NCBI GenBank assembly: GCA_039028315.1
Contig: JBCCIH010000173.1
Span: forward strand, 1 to 5,126
Direction: 5' to 3'
DNA from: Thermodesulfobacteriota bacterium
GTDB lineage: Bacteria; Desulfobacterota_D; UBA1144; Nemesobacterales; UBA2774
DNA: 5,126 nt
The position numbers and the translations under genes were made by a program. Below the pieces are notes generated by a model. It searched no databases. It was given only the letters and a program-made list of their open reading frames with translations, and had not been told where the DNA came from. Shown piece after piece: positions 1 to 5,126 of the stretch. Position 1 is the stretch's first letter; every line of letters begins with the position of its first letter.

Positions 1-309
1 GCAACACCTCCTGACATGATTGAAGACGTGCTTGAACTCTCAGATTTTGTTCAGGTCATGGGAGTAAACCCCGGATTTGGAGGGCAGAAATTTATACACT
101 CTCAGCTTGATAAAATCAGAACACTTAAAAAAATGCTAGAGCAAAGGGGCCTTGATGTTCCAGTTGGGGTTGATGGGGGCGTAGATACAAAAACGGCTCC
201 GCTCATAGTTGAGGCAGGAGCAACAGTGCTTATCGCAGGCTCAAGTGTCTATAATTCTAAAGCCAGCGTGAGGGATAATGTAGATGCGCTTTTAAATAGT
301 GTGCAGTAA
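1..309 (+). CDS. rpe: Ribulose-phosphate 3-epimerase, C-terminal part (5' end outside window)
   Basis: Cytosolic TIM-barrel enzyme that interconverts D-ribulose-5-phosphate and D-xylulose-5-phosphate, linking the oxidative and non-oxidative pentose phosphate branches. The frame is open from base 1, and the 102 visible residues correspond to about the last half of a family usually near 215-225 residues. The ATG at 16 is therefore internal. Visible signatures are the loop VNPGFGGQ (fragment residues 22-29), the VDGGV segment (57-61) whose Asp matches the second catalytic acid of the family, and the phosphate-binding AGSSVY (79-84). The first catalytic Asp and the metal-binding His residues lie upstream and cannot be checked. 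Two positions look less usual: Gly before VNPG, where Ser or Thr is common, and Gly before VDGG, where Glu is common. A hexulose-phosphate or allulose-phosphate epimerase relative is possible, but the gnd-zwf-pgl neighbours favour Rpe. It ends in TAA, 72 nt before gnd. Confidence 0.93.
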   Translation, partial: ATPPDMIEDVLELSDFVQVMGVNPGFGGQKFIHSQLDKIRTLKKMLEQRGLDVPVGVDGGVDTKTAPLIVEAGATVLIAGSSVYNSKASVRDNVDALLNSVQ

Positions 310-323
310 ATCAAAATTGGTGA

Positions 324-329
324 TATGAT
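324..329 (+). promoter_or_regulatory. Possible extended -10 promoter element upstream of gnd
   Basis: The rpe-gnd gap contains TGaTATGAT (321-329), a TG-extended -10 with five of six matches to TATAAT. The hexamer 17 nt upstream (GTGCAG, 301-306, at the end of rpe) matches the -35 consensus poorly, as can happen for extended -10 promoters. It would start transcription near 336 and give gnd-zwf-pgl a promoter in addition to read-through from rpe. In AT-rich sequence such a match can arise by chance, so it is only a candidate. Confidence 0.25.
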
Positions 330-370
330 TAAATTTAGAAACATATATTTCAAACACAAATAACATTTTA

Positions 371-376
371 AGGAGG
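371..376 (+). promoter_or_regulatory. Ribosome binding site of gnd
   Basis: A full AGGAGG Shine-Dalgarno core lies 5 nt before the ATG at 382. It is the strongest ribosome binding site in the window. It fixes the gnd start and suggests efficient, independent initiation despite the 72-nt gap after rpe. Confidence 0.85.
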
Positions 377-381
377 GCAGC

Positions 382-1287
382 ATGAAAATTGGAATGATTG
401 GTCTTGGTAAAATGGGTGGAAATATGACGGAGCGTCTTTTGCGCGGTAAGCATGAGGTGGTTGTTTACAACCTTACTCAAGGGCCTATTGATGAGGCCGC
501 CAAAAAGGGAGCAATACCTGCAAAATCTGTGGCAGATCTTGTTAGGAAACTGCCTAAGCCAAAGGTTGTATGGCTTATGGTTCCTGCAGGCAAGCCTGTT
601 GATCAAAATATCAGAGAACTTAAGAAATATCTAAAGAAAAATGATGTAATTATTGACGGTGGAAACTCTGAGTGGCAGGACTCACAGAAAAGAGCTAAAT
701 CACTTAAGCCAAGCGGCATCAAATTTGTAGACTGCGGAGTTAGCGGCGGAGTTTGGGGCCTGAAAGAAGGCTATTGTCTTATGTACGGCGGCGATAAAAA
801 GACCTGTGATTATGTTGAGCCTATTTTTAAAACACTAGCTCCTAAAAAAGGATATCTATACTGCGGCCCAGAGGGTTCAGGGCACTATGTGAAGATGGTT
901 CATAACGGAATCGAATATGGAATGCTACAGGCATATGCTGAAGGATTTGCCGTTCTGGAGAGCTCGGAGTTCGACCTTGATCTAAGGGCAATAAGCAGCG
1001 TATGGCAATACGGTAGTGTTGTTCGTTCCTGGATACTAGAGCTAGCCGAGAGAGTGTTTAAAGAAGACCCCACTCTTGATGATCTTGACCCATATGTTTG
1101 GGACAGCGGAGAGGGCAGATGGACAGTTGAGGCTGCTATGCGTCAGAATGTTCCTGCTCCAATTATCACTGCTTCACTTCTTGCAAGGATTGCATCAAGA
1201 GACACGGATTCATTCTCAATGAAGACAATTGCTGCACTAAGAAATCAATTTGGCGGACATGCAGTTAAAAAGAAAGCGGACGATTAA
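382..1287 (+). CDS. gnd: 6-phosphogluconate dehydrogenase, decarboxylating, short form
   Basis: Cytosolic oxidative decarboxylase converting 6-phosphogluconate to ribulose-5-phosphate and CO2 with reduction of NAD(P). At 301 residues it belongs to the short class (about 300 residues, often NAD-linked), not the roughly 470-residue E. coli type. The N-terminal Rossmann domain starts with GLGKMG (7-12). IIDGGNSEWQDS (90-101) is the family's substrate loop, and CGVSGGVWG (118-126) carries the Ser-Gly-Gly turn. GSGHYVKMVHNGIEYG (165-180) holds the expected catalytic Lys171, with His174, Asn175 and Glu178. The C-terminal helical domain ends in LRNQFGGHAV (286-295), with the Arg and His that bind substrate phosphate in the family. 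After the second Rossmann strand the chain reads YNLTQ, with Asn30 where NAD-type enzymes often have Asp and no nearby Arg, so cofactor choice is unclear. Translation ends in tandem TAA TAG. zwf follows after 51 nt. Confidence 0.96.
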   Translation: MKIGMIGLGKMGGNMTERLLRGKHEVVVYNLTQGPIDEAAKKGAIPAKSVADLVRKLPKPKVVWLMVPAGKPVDQNIRELKKYLKKNDVIIDGGNSEWQDSQKRAKSLKPSGIKFVDCGVSGGVWGLKEGYCLMYGGDKKTCDYVEPIFKTLAPKKGYLYCGPEGSGHYVKMVHNGIEYGMLQAYAEGFAVLESSEFDLDLRAISSVWQYGSVVRSWILELAERVFKEDPTLDDLDPYVWDSGEGRWTVEAAMRQNVPAPIITASLLARIASRDTDSFSMKTIAALRNQFGGHAVKKKADD

Positions 1288-1325
1288 TAGGCAGTTTAGT
1301 AAAGAGGTTTTAAATAATAATTCTT

Positions 1326-1333
1326 AAGGGGTG
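1326..1333 (+). promoter_or_regulatory. Ribosome binding site of zwf
   Basis: AAGGGGTG, a near match to the anti-Shine-Dalgarno complement, lies 5 nt before the ATG at 1339. It supports that start over any downstream Met, since the Rossmann motif begins only about 12 codons later. Confidence 0.7.
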
Positions 1334-1338
1334 TTTAA

Positions 1339-2874
1339 ATGGCACAAGAGAATAATTGCGTAATTGTAATATTCGGAGCTTCAGGTGACTTAACTAAACG
1401 AAAATTGATGCCGGCGATCTACGCGCTTTATAGGCAAAAACTGCTGCCCAAAAATTTTGCCATACTCGGCACAAGTAGATCCCCATATTCAGATGAAGAC
1501 TTTCGAAAAAAGATTATTGCTGATATAAAGACCTACGCGAAACTTAAAAGAGAAGATCAAAAACAGCTTGTGCCCTTCTCTAAACATCTCTACTATTCAG
1601 CTCTCGATGCAACTGACATAAGCCATTATGAGAGTTTAAAAGATAAATTACAGACCATAGATAAGAAGCTAAAGATTGGCGGAAACTATATTTACTATCT
1701 CTCAACCTCTCCAAGCCTCTACACAGCAATTGCAACTAATCTTGGGAAAACAGGGCTTCAGGTTGAAGGTAAAAACTCCTCTTGGAAACGGATAATTGTC
1801 GAGAAACCTTTTGGCAGGGACCTTAAGTCTGCAAAGAAATTAAACCAAGACCTGCAGAGCATCTTCGATGAGGATCAGATCTATAGAATAGATCACTATC
1901 TAGGAAAGGAAACTGTACAGGATATTTTTGCGCTACGTTTTTCAAACGGAATATTTGAGCCTCTTTGGAATAGAAATTATGTCAGCCACATTGAGATCAC
2001 AGCGGCTGAATCGATTGGGGTTGAGGAGAGGGGAGGCTACTATGACCACTACGGCGCTATGAGAGATATGATCCAAAACCACCTTCTTCAAGTGCTTGGA
2101 ACAATTGCAATTGAGCCGCCCTCATTCTTTAACGCGACTGATGTGCGCAATGAAACAGTGAAAATATTTGAGTCGTTAAGGCCGATTAAATCAAGTCAGG
2201 TAAATAAATATGCTGTACAGGGTCAATATGTTGCTTCGAAAATTAAAGGAAAACAAGTACTTGGGTACCGTCAGGAAAAAGATGTGGCTCCTGATTCTAG
2301 AACTGCCACCTATGTAGCGCTTAAGCTATACATAGATAACTGGCGCTGGGGCGATGTGCCGTTTTATATTCGCACAGGCAAGTATCTTCCTACGCGTGTT
2401 ACTGAAGTTGTAGTTCATTTCAAGAAGACGCCTCATCACCTGTTTACTAAAACTGAACTATGTGAAGCAACCCCTAACCAGCTTATTATAAGGATCCAGC
2501 CAGATGAAGGAATTCTTCTAAAACTCGGAATGAAAAAACCAGGAGCTGGTTTTGATATAAAAGAGGTAGGACTTGATTTCCACTATTCAGATCTGGCAGA
2601 CGCGTATATCCCAGAAGCCTATGAGCGTCTTATACTCGACTGTATCCTAGGTGATGCAACGCACTATGCAAGGGCCGATGCAGTAGAGGCGTGCTGGAAA
2701 TTTGTAGATCCTATATTAAAAGCTTGGGAAAAAGGTAATAAAATCAAGATGTATGGTTACCCCGCAGGCACATGGGGCCCGCCGGAAGCATCAAAGCTCT
2801 TTGATCATCCGGACCAAGATTGGCGTTATCCTTGCAAAAACTTAGCCCATGACGGTGAGTACTGCGAGTTGTAA
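1339..2874 (+). CDS. zwf: Glucose-6-phosphate 1-dehydrogenase
   Basis: Cytosolic enzyme oxidising glucose-6-phosphate to 6-phosphoglucono-1,5-lactone, the entry step of the oxidative pentose phosphate pathway. The length of 511 residues is normal for the family. The N-terminal dinucleotide fold begins with FGASGDLTKRKL (12-23). An Arg after the second strand (GTSR, 44-47) fits binding of the NADP 2'-phosphate. VEKPFGRDL (154-162) is the conserved Lys-Pro loop, and RIDHYLGKE (183-191) is the active-site signature. Asp185, His186 and Lys190 align with the substrate-binding residues known from Leuconostoc G6PDH. MRDMIQNHLLQ (241-251) contains His248, which matches the catalytic base. FVDPILKAW and YPAGTWGPPEA (455-463 and 474-484) are typical C-terminal blocks. 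After WRYP (495-498) there is a 13-residue tail with Cys499 and Cys509, beyond where many homologues stop. pgl begins one nucleotide after the TAA. Confidence 0.97.
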   Translation: MAQENNCVIVIFGASGDLTKRKLMPAIYALYRQKLLPKNFAILGTSRSPYSDEDFRKKIIADIKTYAKLKREDQKQLVPFSKHLYYSALDATDISHYESLKDKLQTIDKKLKIGGNYIYYLSTSPSLYTAIATNLGKTGLQVEGKNSSWKRIIVEKPFGRDLKSAKKLNQDLQSIFDEDQIYRIDHYLGKETVQDIFALRFSNGIFEPLWNRNYVSHIEITAAESIGVEERGGYYDHYGAMRDMIQNHLLQVLGTIAIEPPSFFNATDVRNETVKIFESLRPIKSSQVNKYAVQGQYVASKIKGKQVLGYRQEKDVAPDSRTATYVALKLYIDNWRWGDVPFYIRTGKYLPTRVTEVVVHFKKTPHHLFTKTELCEATPNQLIIRIQPDEGILLKLGMKKPGAGFDIKEVGLDFHYSDLADAYIPEAYERLILDCILGDATHYARADAVEACWKFVDPILKAWEKGNKIKMYGYPAGTWGPPEASKLFDHPDQDWRYPCKNLAHDGEYCEL

Positions 2875-2875
2875 G

Positions 2876-3613
2876 ATGGAAAAGAAATATTATGTTTTTC
2901 AGGACAGCGCTGAATTAGCTTCACAACTGGCTCAAGATTTTAAGCAGGCCGTTGACAAGAAGGCCGCCGCCGGAGAATCATTAACAGTAGCGCTCTCTGG
3001 TGGACACACTCCTAAGGCATTTTTTGAAATACTAGCCCTTCCTCCCTATAATGAAGGTGTTTCCTGGGAGAATGTAATGTTTTTTTGGGGTGATGAACGC
3101 TGCGTTCCGCCGGATAATGACGAGAGCAATTTTAAGATGACAAACGTTGCTCTTCTATCTCACATCAATATTCCTGATGCAAATGTCTATAGAGTCTTAG
3201 GTGAAGACCCTCCAACAAATGAGGCGCTCAGGTATTCAAAAGTTATCGAAGAGAATGTGGCCAAAGGTGATAGCGGTTTTCCAGAGTTTGACTGGATATT
3301 CCTTGGGATGGGAGATGACGGACACACGGCTTCTTTGTTTCCTGGTGCGTCAAACCTAGATGTTATGGACAAAATCTGCGTAGTTGCCGAGCACCCTCAA
3401 ACAGGACAAAAAAGAGTGAGTATTACTTTCCCAGTCATAAACAACGCAAAAAGGGTTTCATTTCTTGTAGCGGGCGCAGCTAAAGAGCCTGTGTTCAAAG
3501 AAATATTAGAGAAAGGCTCCGATCACAAACTTCCCTACCCGGCATCAATGGTTGCACCAGAGAACGGCATACTAGAGTGGTATCTCGATAAAGCCGCCGC
3601 TCCTGAGCTTTAA
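2876..3613 (+). CDS. pgl: 6-phosphogluconolactonase (DevB/Pgl type)
   Basis: Cytosolic hydrolase that opens 6-phosphogluconolactone from Zwf to 6-phosphogluconate, the substrate of Gnd. I take the ATG at 2876, giving 245 residues. The protein then starts MEKKYYVFQDS, as family members do, and lies 1 nt after the zwf stop. The in-frame ATG at 2849 would add nine residues overlapping zwf and has no ribosome binding site. GAG at 2866-2868 is a weak site for 2876, so translation is probably coupled to zwf. Motifs in the 245-residue numbering: ALSGGHTP (39-46, with His44 where Ser is common), FWGDERCVPPDNDESN (70-85), GMGDDGHTASLFPG (144-157, with the expected catalytic His), KRVSITFPVIN (179-189) and the C-terminal APENGILEWYLDKAA. 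The GHTASLFP block separates it from related glucosamine-6-phosphate isomerases. It ends in tandem TAA TGA. Confidence 0.95.
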   Translation: MEKKYYVFQDSAELASQLAQDFKQAVDKKAAAGESLTVALSGGHTPKAFFEILALPPYNEGVSWENVMFFWGDERCVPPDNDESNFKMTNVALLSHINIPDANVYRVLGEDPPTNEALRYSKVIEENVAKGDSGFPEFDWIFLGMGDDGHTASLFPGASNLDVMDKICVVAEHPQTGQKRVSITFPVINNAKRVSFLVAGAAKEPVFKEILEKGSDHKLPYPASMVAPENGILEWYLDKAAAPEL

Positions 3614-3626
3614 TGATCTAATCATT
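3612..3626 (+). repeat. Small inverted repeat at the pgl stop codon
   Basis: AATGAT and ATCATT form a perfect 6-bp inverted repeat around a 3-nt centre (cta), starting inside the pgl stop codon. It is too short and AT-rich for a strong terminator. It could be a weak hairpin, a binding site or chance. No T tract follows. Confidence 0.3.
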
Positions 3627-3643
3627 CCAATTGAGAACCAAAC

Positions 3644-3649
3644 TATACT
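3644..3649 (+). promoter_or_regulatory. Possible -10 element upstream of the TauE/SafE gene
   Basis: TATACT matches five of six bases of the -10 consensus in the 91-nt gap before the permease gene. The hexamer 17 nt upstream (3621-3626, ATCATT) is a poor -35 and overlaps the small inverted repeat at 3612-3626, which might suggest regulation. The evidence is weak because the region is AT-rich throughout. Confidence 0.2.
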
Positions 3650-3671
3650 ATTTACTAATTTCATAGTAAAT
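3650..3671 (+). terminator. AT-rich hairpin between pgl and the permease gene, possible weak terminator
   Basis: ATTTACTA (3650-3657) pairs perfectly with TAGTAAAT (3664-3671) around a 6-nt loop, an 8-bp stem with one G-C pair. Only a short T run follows, so classical Rho-independent termination would be inefficient at best. It sits between the pathway genes and the permease gene and may mark the operon boundary. An operator or messenger-stability role is equally possible. Confidence 0.3.
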
Positions 3672-3694
3672 TTCTAGTCACAAATATTACTTAC

Positions 3695-3698
3695 AGGA
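3695..3698 (+). promoter_or_regulatory. Ribosome binding site of the TauE/SafE gene
   Basis: AGGA lies 6 nt before the ATG at 3705. It is a modest Shine-Dalgarno site with correct spacing, and it supports this start, which places the first membrane segment directly at the N-terminus. Confidence 0.6.
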
Positions 3699-3704
3699 AC
3701 TCTA

Positions 3705-4451
3705 ATGCCTGAATACTATGAAATCTTAATACTATTTGGAGTCGGAGTTTTGGCCGGTCTAATCAATATCATGGCTGGGGGCGGCTCCAGCTTTACTTTA
3801 CCTGCTCTCATATTTTTGGGCCTAGACTCTCCCACAGCAAACGGCACAAATCGTGTTGGAATTCTTATACAGAGCATCTTTGCAACTATTTCATTTCGAA
3901 ATGAGAACATAACTGGCCTTAGGTTAAGCCTGAGGTTAGGGGCACTTACTATACCCGGGGCTATTCTAGGTGCGCTGTTGGCCGTTAGGGTGAGCGATCG
4001 GTTGTTTGAGATTGTTTTAGGGATAATAATGATAGGGATAGTCATAACTATGCTCATACCGCAGAGTAAGAATATAGTTACGACACCGGAGGGAAAAAAG
4101 AGTTGGCTCATATATCCGATTATGTTCGGCGTTGGGTTTTATGGGGGATTTTTGCAAGTCGGGGTTGGGTTTCTAATTATGGCGGGACTTTATCATCTCA
4201 TGAAGATGAACCTTGTATATGTAAATATGCACAAAGCTTTTATAAACCTCATTTTCACAATACCGGCCTTGGCAATTTTCATGTGGACTAATAATGTTGA
4301 CTGGGTACTTGGACTAGTGCTTGCTGTGGGAAATGCACTAGGCGGCTGGTGGTCTGCAAAAATATCTGTTCGAGGCGGAGAAAAGGTAATCCGCTACGTT
4401 ATGGTAGTCGCAATAATTATAATTGCGCTAAAACTCTTTGGACTATTTTAG
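3705..4451 (+). CDS. TauE/SafE family (DUF81) membrane permease
   Basis: Integral inner-membrane protein of 248 residues, normal for the TauE/SafE family, whose studied members move sulfite, sulfoacetate or other organic anions. The substrate here is not known. Family signatures occur in both halves. The first half has GVLAGLINIMAGGGSSFTLP (14-33), the Gly-rich re-entrant motif, then LGL and TANGTNRVGILIQ (44-56). The second half has the repeat GFYGGFLQVGVGF (144-156). Hydrophobic stretches near residues 6-24, 28-40, 50-63, 76-95, 100-118, 134-162, 176-194, 199-216 and 227-247 suggest about seven to eight membrane spans, with a polar loop at 119-133. No signal peptide is needed. It lies 91 nt after pgl on the same strand and may be read through or transcribed from its own promoter. 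Its link to the pentose phosphate genes is only positional. The downstream neighbour converges. Confidence 0.9.
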   Translation: MPEYYEILILFGVGVLAGLINIMAGGGSSFTLPALIFLGLDSPTANGTNRVGILIQSIFATISFRNENITGLRLSLRLGALTIPGAILGALLAVRVSDRLFEIVLGIIMIGIVITMLIPQSKNIVTTPEGKKSWLIYPIMFGVGFYGGFLQVGVGFLIMAGLYHLMKMNLVYVNMHKAFINLIFTIPALAIFMWTNNVDWVLGLVLAVGNALGGWWSAKISVRGGEKVIRYVMVVAIIIIALKLFGLF

Positions 4452-4454
4452 TAT

Positions 4455-4467
4455 ATTAGCAGCTAAT
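4455..4467. repeat. 13-bp palindrome just after the permease stop
   Basis: ATTAGC and GCTAAT form a perfect 6-bp inverted repeat around one central base. It cannot fold as a hairpin with such a small centre, so if functional it would be a protein site. It may be chance. The right arm overlaps a CTAATTAT direct repeat (4463-4470 and 4480-4487). Confidence 0.25.
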
Positions 4468-4471
4468 TATT

Positions 4472-4496
4472 TGATGTGCCTAATTATCCCACATCA
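4472..4496. terminator. Hairpin in the convergent gap, possible bidirectional terminator
   Basis: TGATGTG (4472-4478) pairs with CACATCA (4490-4496) around an 11-nt loop, giving a 7-bp stem between two convergent genes. It includes the stop codon of the minus-strand transporter at 4484-4486. Position favours shared termination. The stem is short and neither side has a clear U tract, so the call is tentative. Confidence 0.35.
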
Positions 4497-5126
4497 TCTT
4501 GATAAGTCTCTTTTATCTTAACGAATACAATTAGTGAGATAATGGCCGACAATATTAGATAGTAGCTCGGTGAGAGTTTATCGCCAGTGATATCTATTAG
4601 ATATGTAGCTACGAACGGCGCTGTTCCGCCAAAAACAGCAAATCCTATGTTATATCCAATCGAGACCGCACTCATGCGCACTTTGGCCGGGAATAGCTCT
4701 ATCATCATGGCGCCAAACGGTCCAAACACCATAGATAGCCCGATTGCAAATACTATTTGAGCAAGAAGGTCATGAAACGCATCACCACGAGTAAATTCAA
4801 TAAATAGCGGATATGAGAAAATCGCTATTACCAGACATCCTGCAATAAGTAGGGGCTTTCTTCCTAATTTATCAGAGAAGTATCCCATTATTGGCGTAAT
4901 AATCATAAGCACGATCATACTAATGGTGTTTATCTCAAGTGCCGTCGAGAGATCTAAGTGAGTCTCAGTCGAGAGAAATGTTGTAAGATAGACAAATATC
5001 ATATAGAAGTTCACTGAACCAACGCATGTTGCCCCGATAACAGTTATGATTTCCTTCCAATGATATCTAAACGCATCTCTTATAGGTTCCTTAGAAAGCT
5101 CACCAGCTTCCTTCATCTTTTTAAAA
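4484..5126 (-). CDS. MHS-family MFS transporter, C-terminal half (5' end outside window)
   Basis: Inner-membrane secondary transporter of the metabolite:H+ symporter group of the major facilitator superfamily (relatives: ProP, KgtP, ShiA). The frame stays open to the window edge beyond the Met at 5116 (FKKM at the junction), so that Met is internal and roughly half of an expected 420-450 residues is missing. Numbered from that Met, six hydrophobic segments fit TM7-TM12 at about 22-48, 58-78, 88-108, 113-137, 151-174 and 184-201. GYFSDKLGRK (78-87) is the MFS motif A repeat between TM8 and TM9. ELFPAKVRMSAVSIGYN (140-156) and FGGTAPFVATYL (162-173) are the hallmark C-terminal blocks of the MHS group. 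The tail after TM12 is short (KIKETYQDDVG), without the long coiled coil of E. coli ProP. The substrate (osmolyte, dicarboxylate or other) cannot be read from this half. It converges on the TauE/SafE gene with a 32-nt gap. Confidence 0.9.
   Translation of the reverse strand, partial: FKKMKEAGELSKEPIRDAFRYHWKEIITVIGATCVGSVNFYMIFVYLTTFLSTETHLDLSTALEINTISMIVLMIITPIMGYFSDKLGRKPLLIAGCLVIAIFSYPLFIEFTRGDAFHDLLAQIVFAIGLSMVFGPFGAMMIELFPAKVRMSAVSIGYNIGFAVFGGTAPFVATYLIDITGDKLSPSYYLILSAIISLIVFVKIKETYQDDVG

Noticed and set aside
292..606. 104-codon open frame on the minus strand across the rpe-gnd gap and gnd start
   Set aside because: It lies antisense to the conserved Gnd Rossmann domain, has no family resemblance and no supported start.
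2849..2875. Upstream in-frame ATG that would extend Pgl by nine residues
   Set aside because: The extension overlaps zwf, has no Shine-Dalgarno sequence and does not match the usual Pgl N-terminus. The ATG at 2876 fits both family length and coupling to the zwf stop.
3187..3372. 61-codon open frame on the minus strand inside pgl
   Set aside because: It covers the complement of the conserved GMGDDGHTASLFPG region, so its sequence is dictated by pgl.
3716..4111. 131-codon open frame on the minus strand inside the permease gene
   Set aside because: It is antisense to clear TauE/SafE motifs, has no recognisable domain and is best explained as a shadow of the coding frame.
382..4451. A sulfoquinovose (sulfo-Entner-Doudoroff) catabolic operon
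   Set aside because: Zwf, Pgl and Gnd carry standard phosphate-sugar signatures, and no dehydratase, KDSG aldolase or sulfoquinovosidase is present. The TauE-like permease alone is not enough.
4484..5116. Reading the minus-strand transporter as a complete 210-residue protein starting at 5116
   Set aside because: The frame continues open to the window edge, and the visible part matches only TM7-TM12 of an MHS transporter, so it is a window truncation and not a half-size protein.

Overview
The window reads as ordinary bacterial chromosome, moderately AT-rich, standard genetic code, densely packed with genes. The lineage cannot be fixed from the sequence. A metabolite:H+ symporter (MHS)-type MFS transporter and a class of TauE/SafE permease common in proteobacteria suggest a Gram-negative, proteobacteria-like host, but this is a weak inference.

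Positions 1-3613 hold a same-strand run of oxidative pentose phosphate pathway genes: the 3' end of rpe (ribulose-5-phosphate 3-epimerase), a short-form gnd (decarboxylating 6-phosphogluconate dehydrogenase), zwf (glucose-6-phosphate dehydrogenase) and pgl (6-phosphogluconolactonase). Together they convert glucose-6-phosphate to 6-phosphogluconolactone (Zwf), 6-phosphogluconate (Pgl), ribulose-5-phosphate plus CO2 (Gnd) and xylulose-5-phosphate (Rpe), yielding two reduced nicotinamide cofactors. Gaps are 72 nt (rpe-gnd), 51 nt (gnd-zwf) and 1 nt (zwf-pgl), so a single operon with tight zwf-pgl coupling is likely. A possible extra promoter lies before gnd.

Positions 3614-3704 are an AT-rich spacer with two small inverted repeats. 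It is followed by a complete TauE/SafE-family membrane permease gene on the same strand (3705-4451), with its own ribosome binding site and an unknown anionic substrate. A 32-nt convergent gap containing small palindromes separates it from the C-terminal half of an MHS-family MFS transporter on the minus strand, which runs off the right edge.

I found no RNA gene, CRISPR array, insertion sequence, attachment site or origin, and no convincing undescribed system. The points most worth a second look are the unresolved cofactor preference of the short Gnd, a cysteine-bearing C-terminal tail on Zwf, and the anion permease placed directly behind the pathway operon.
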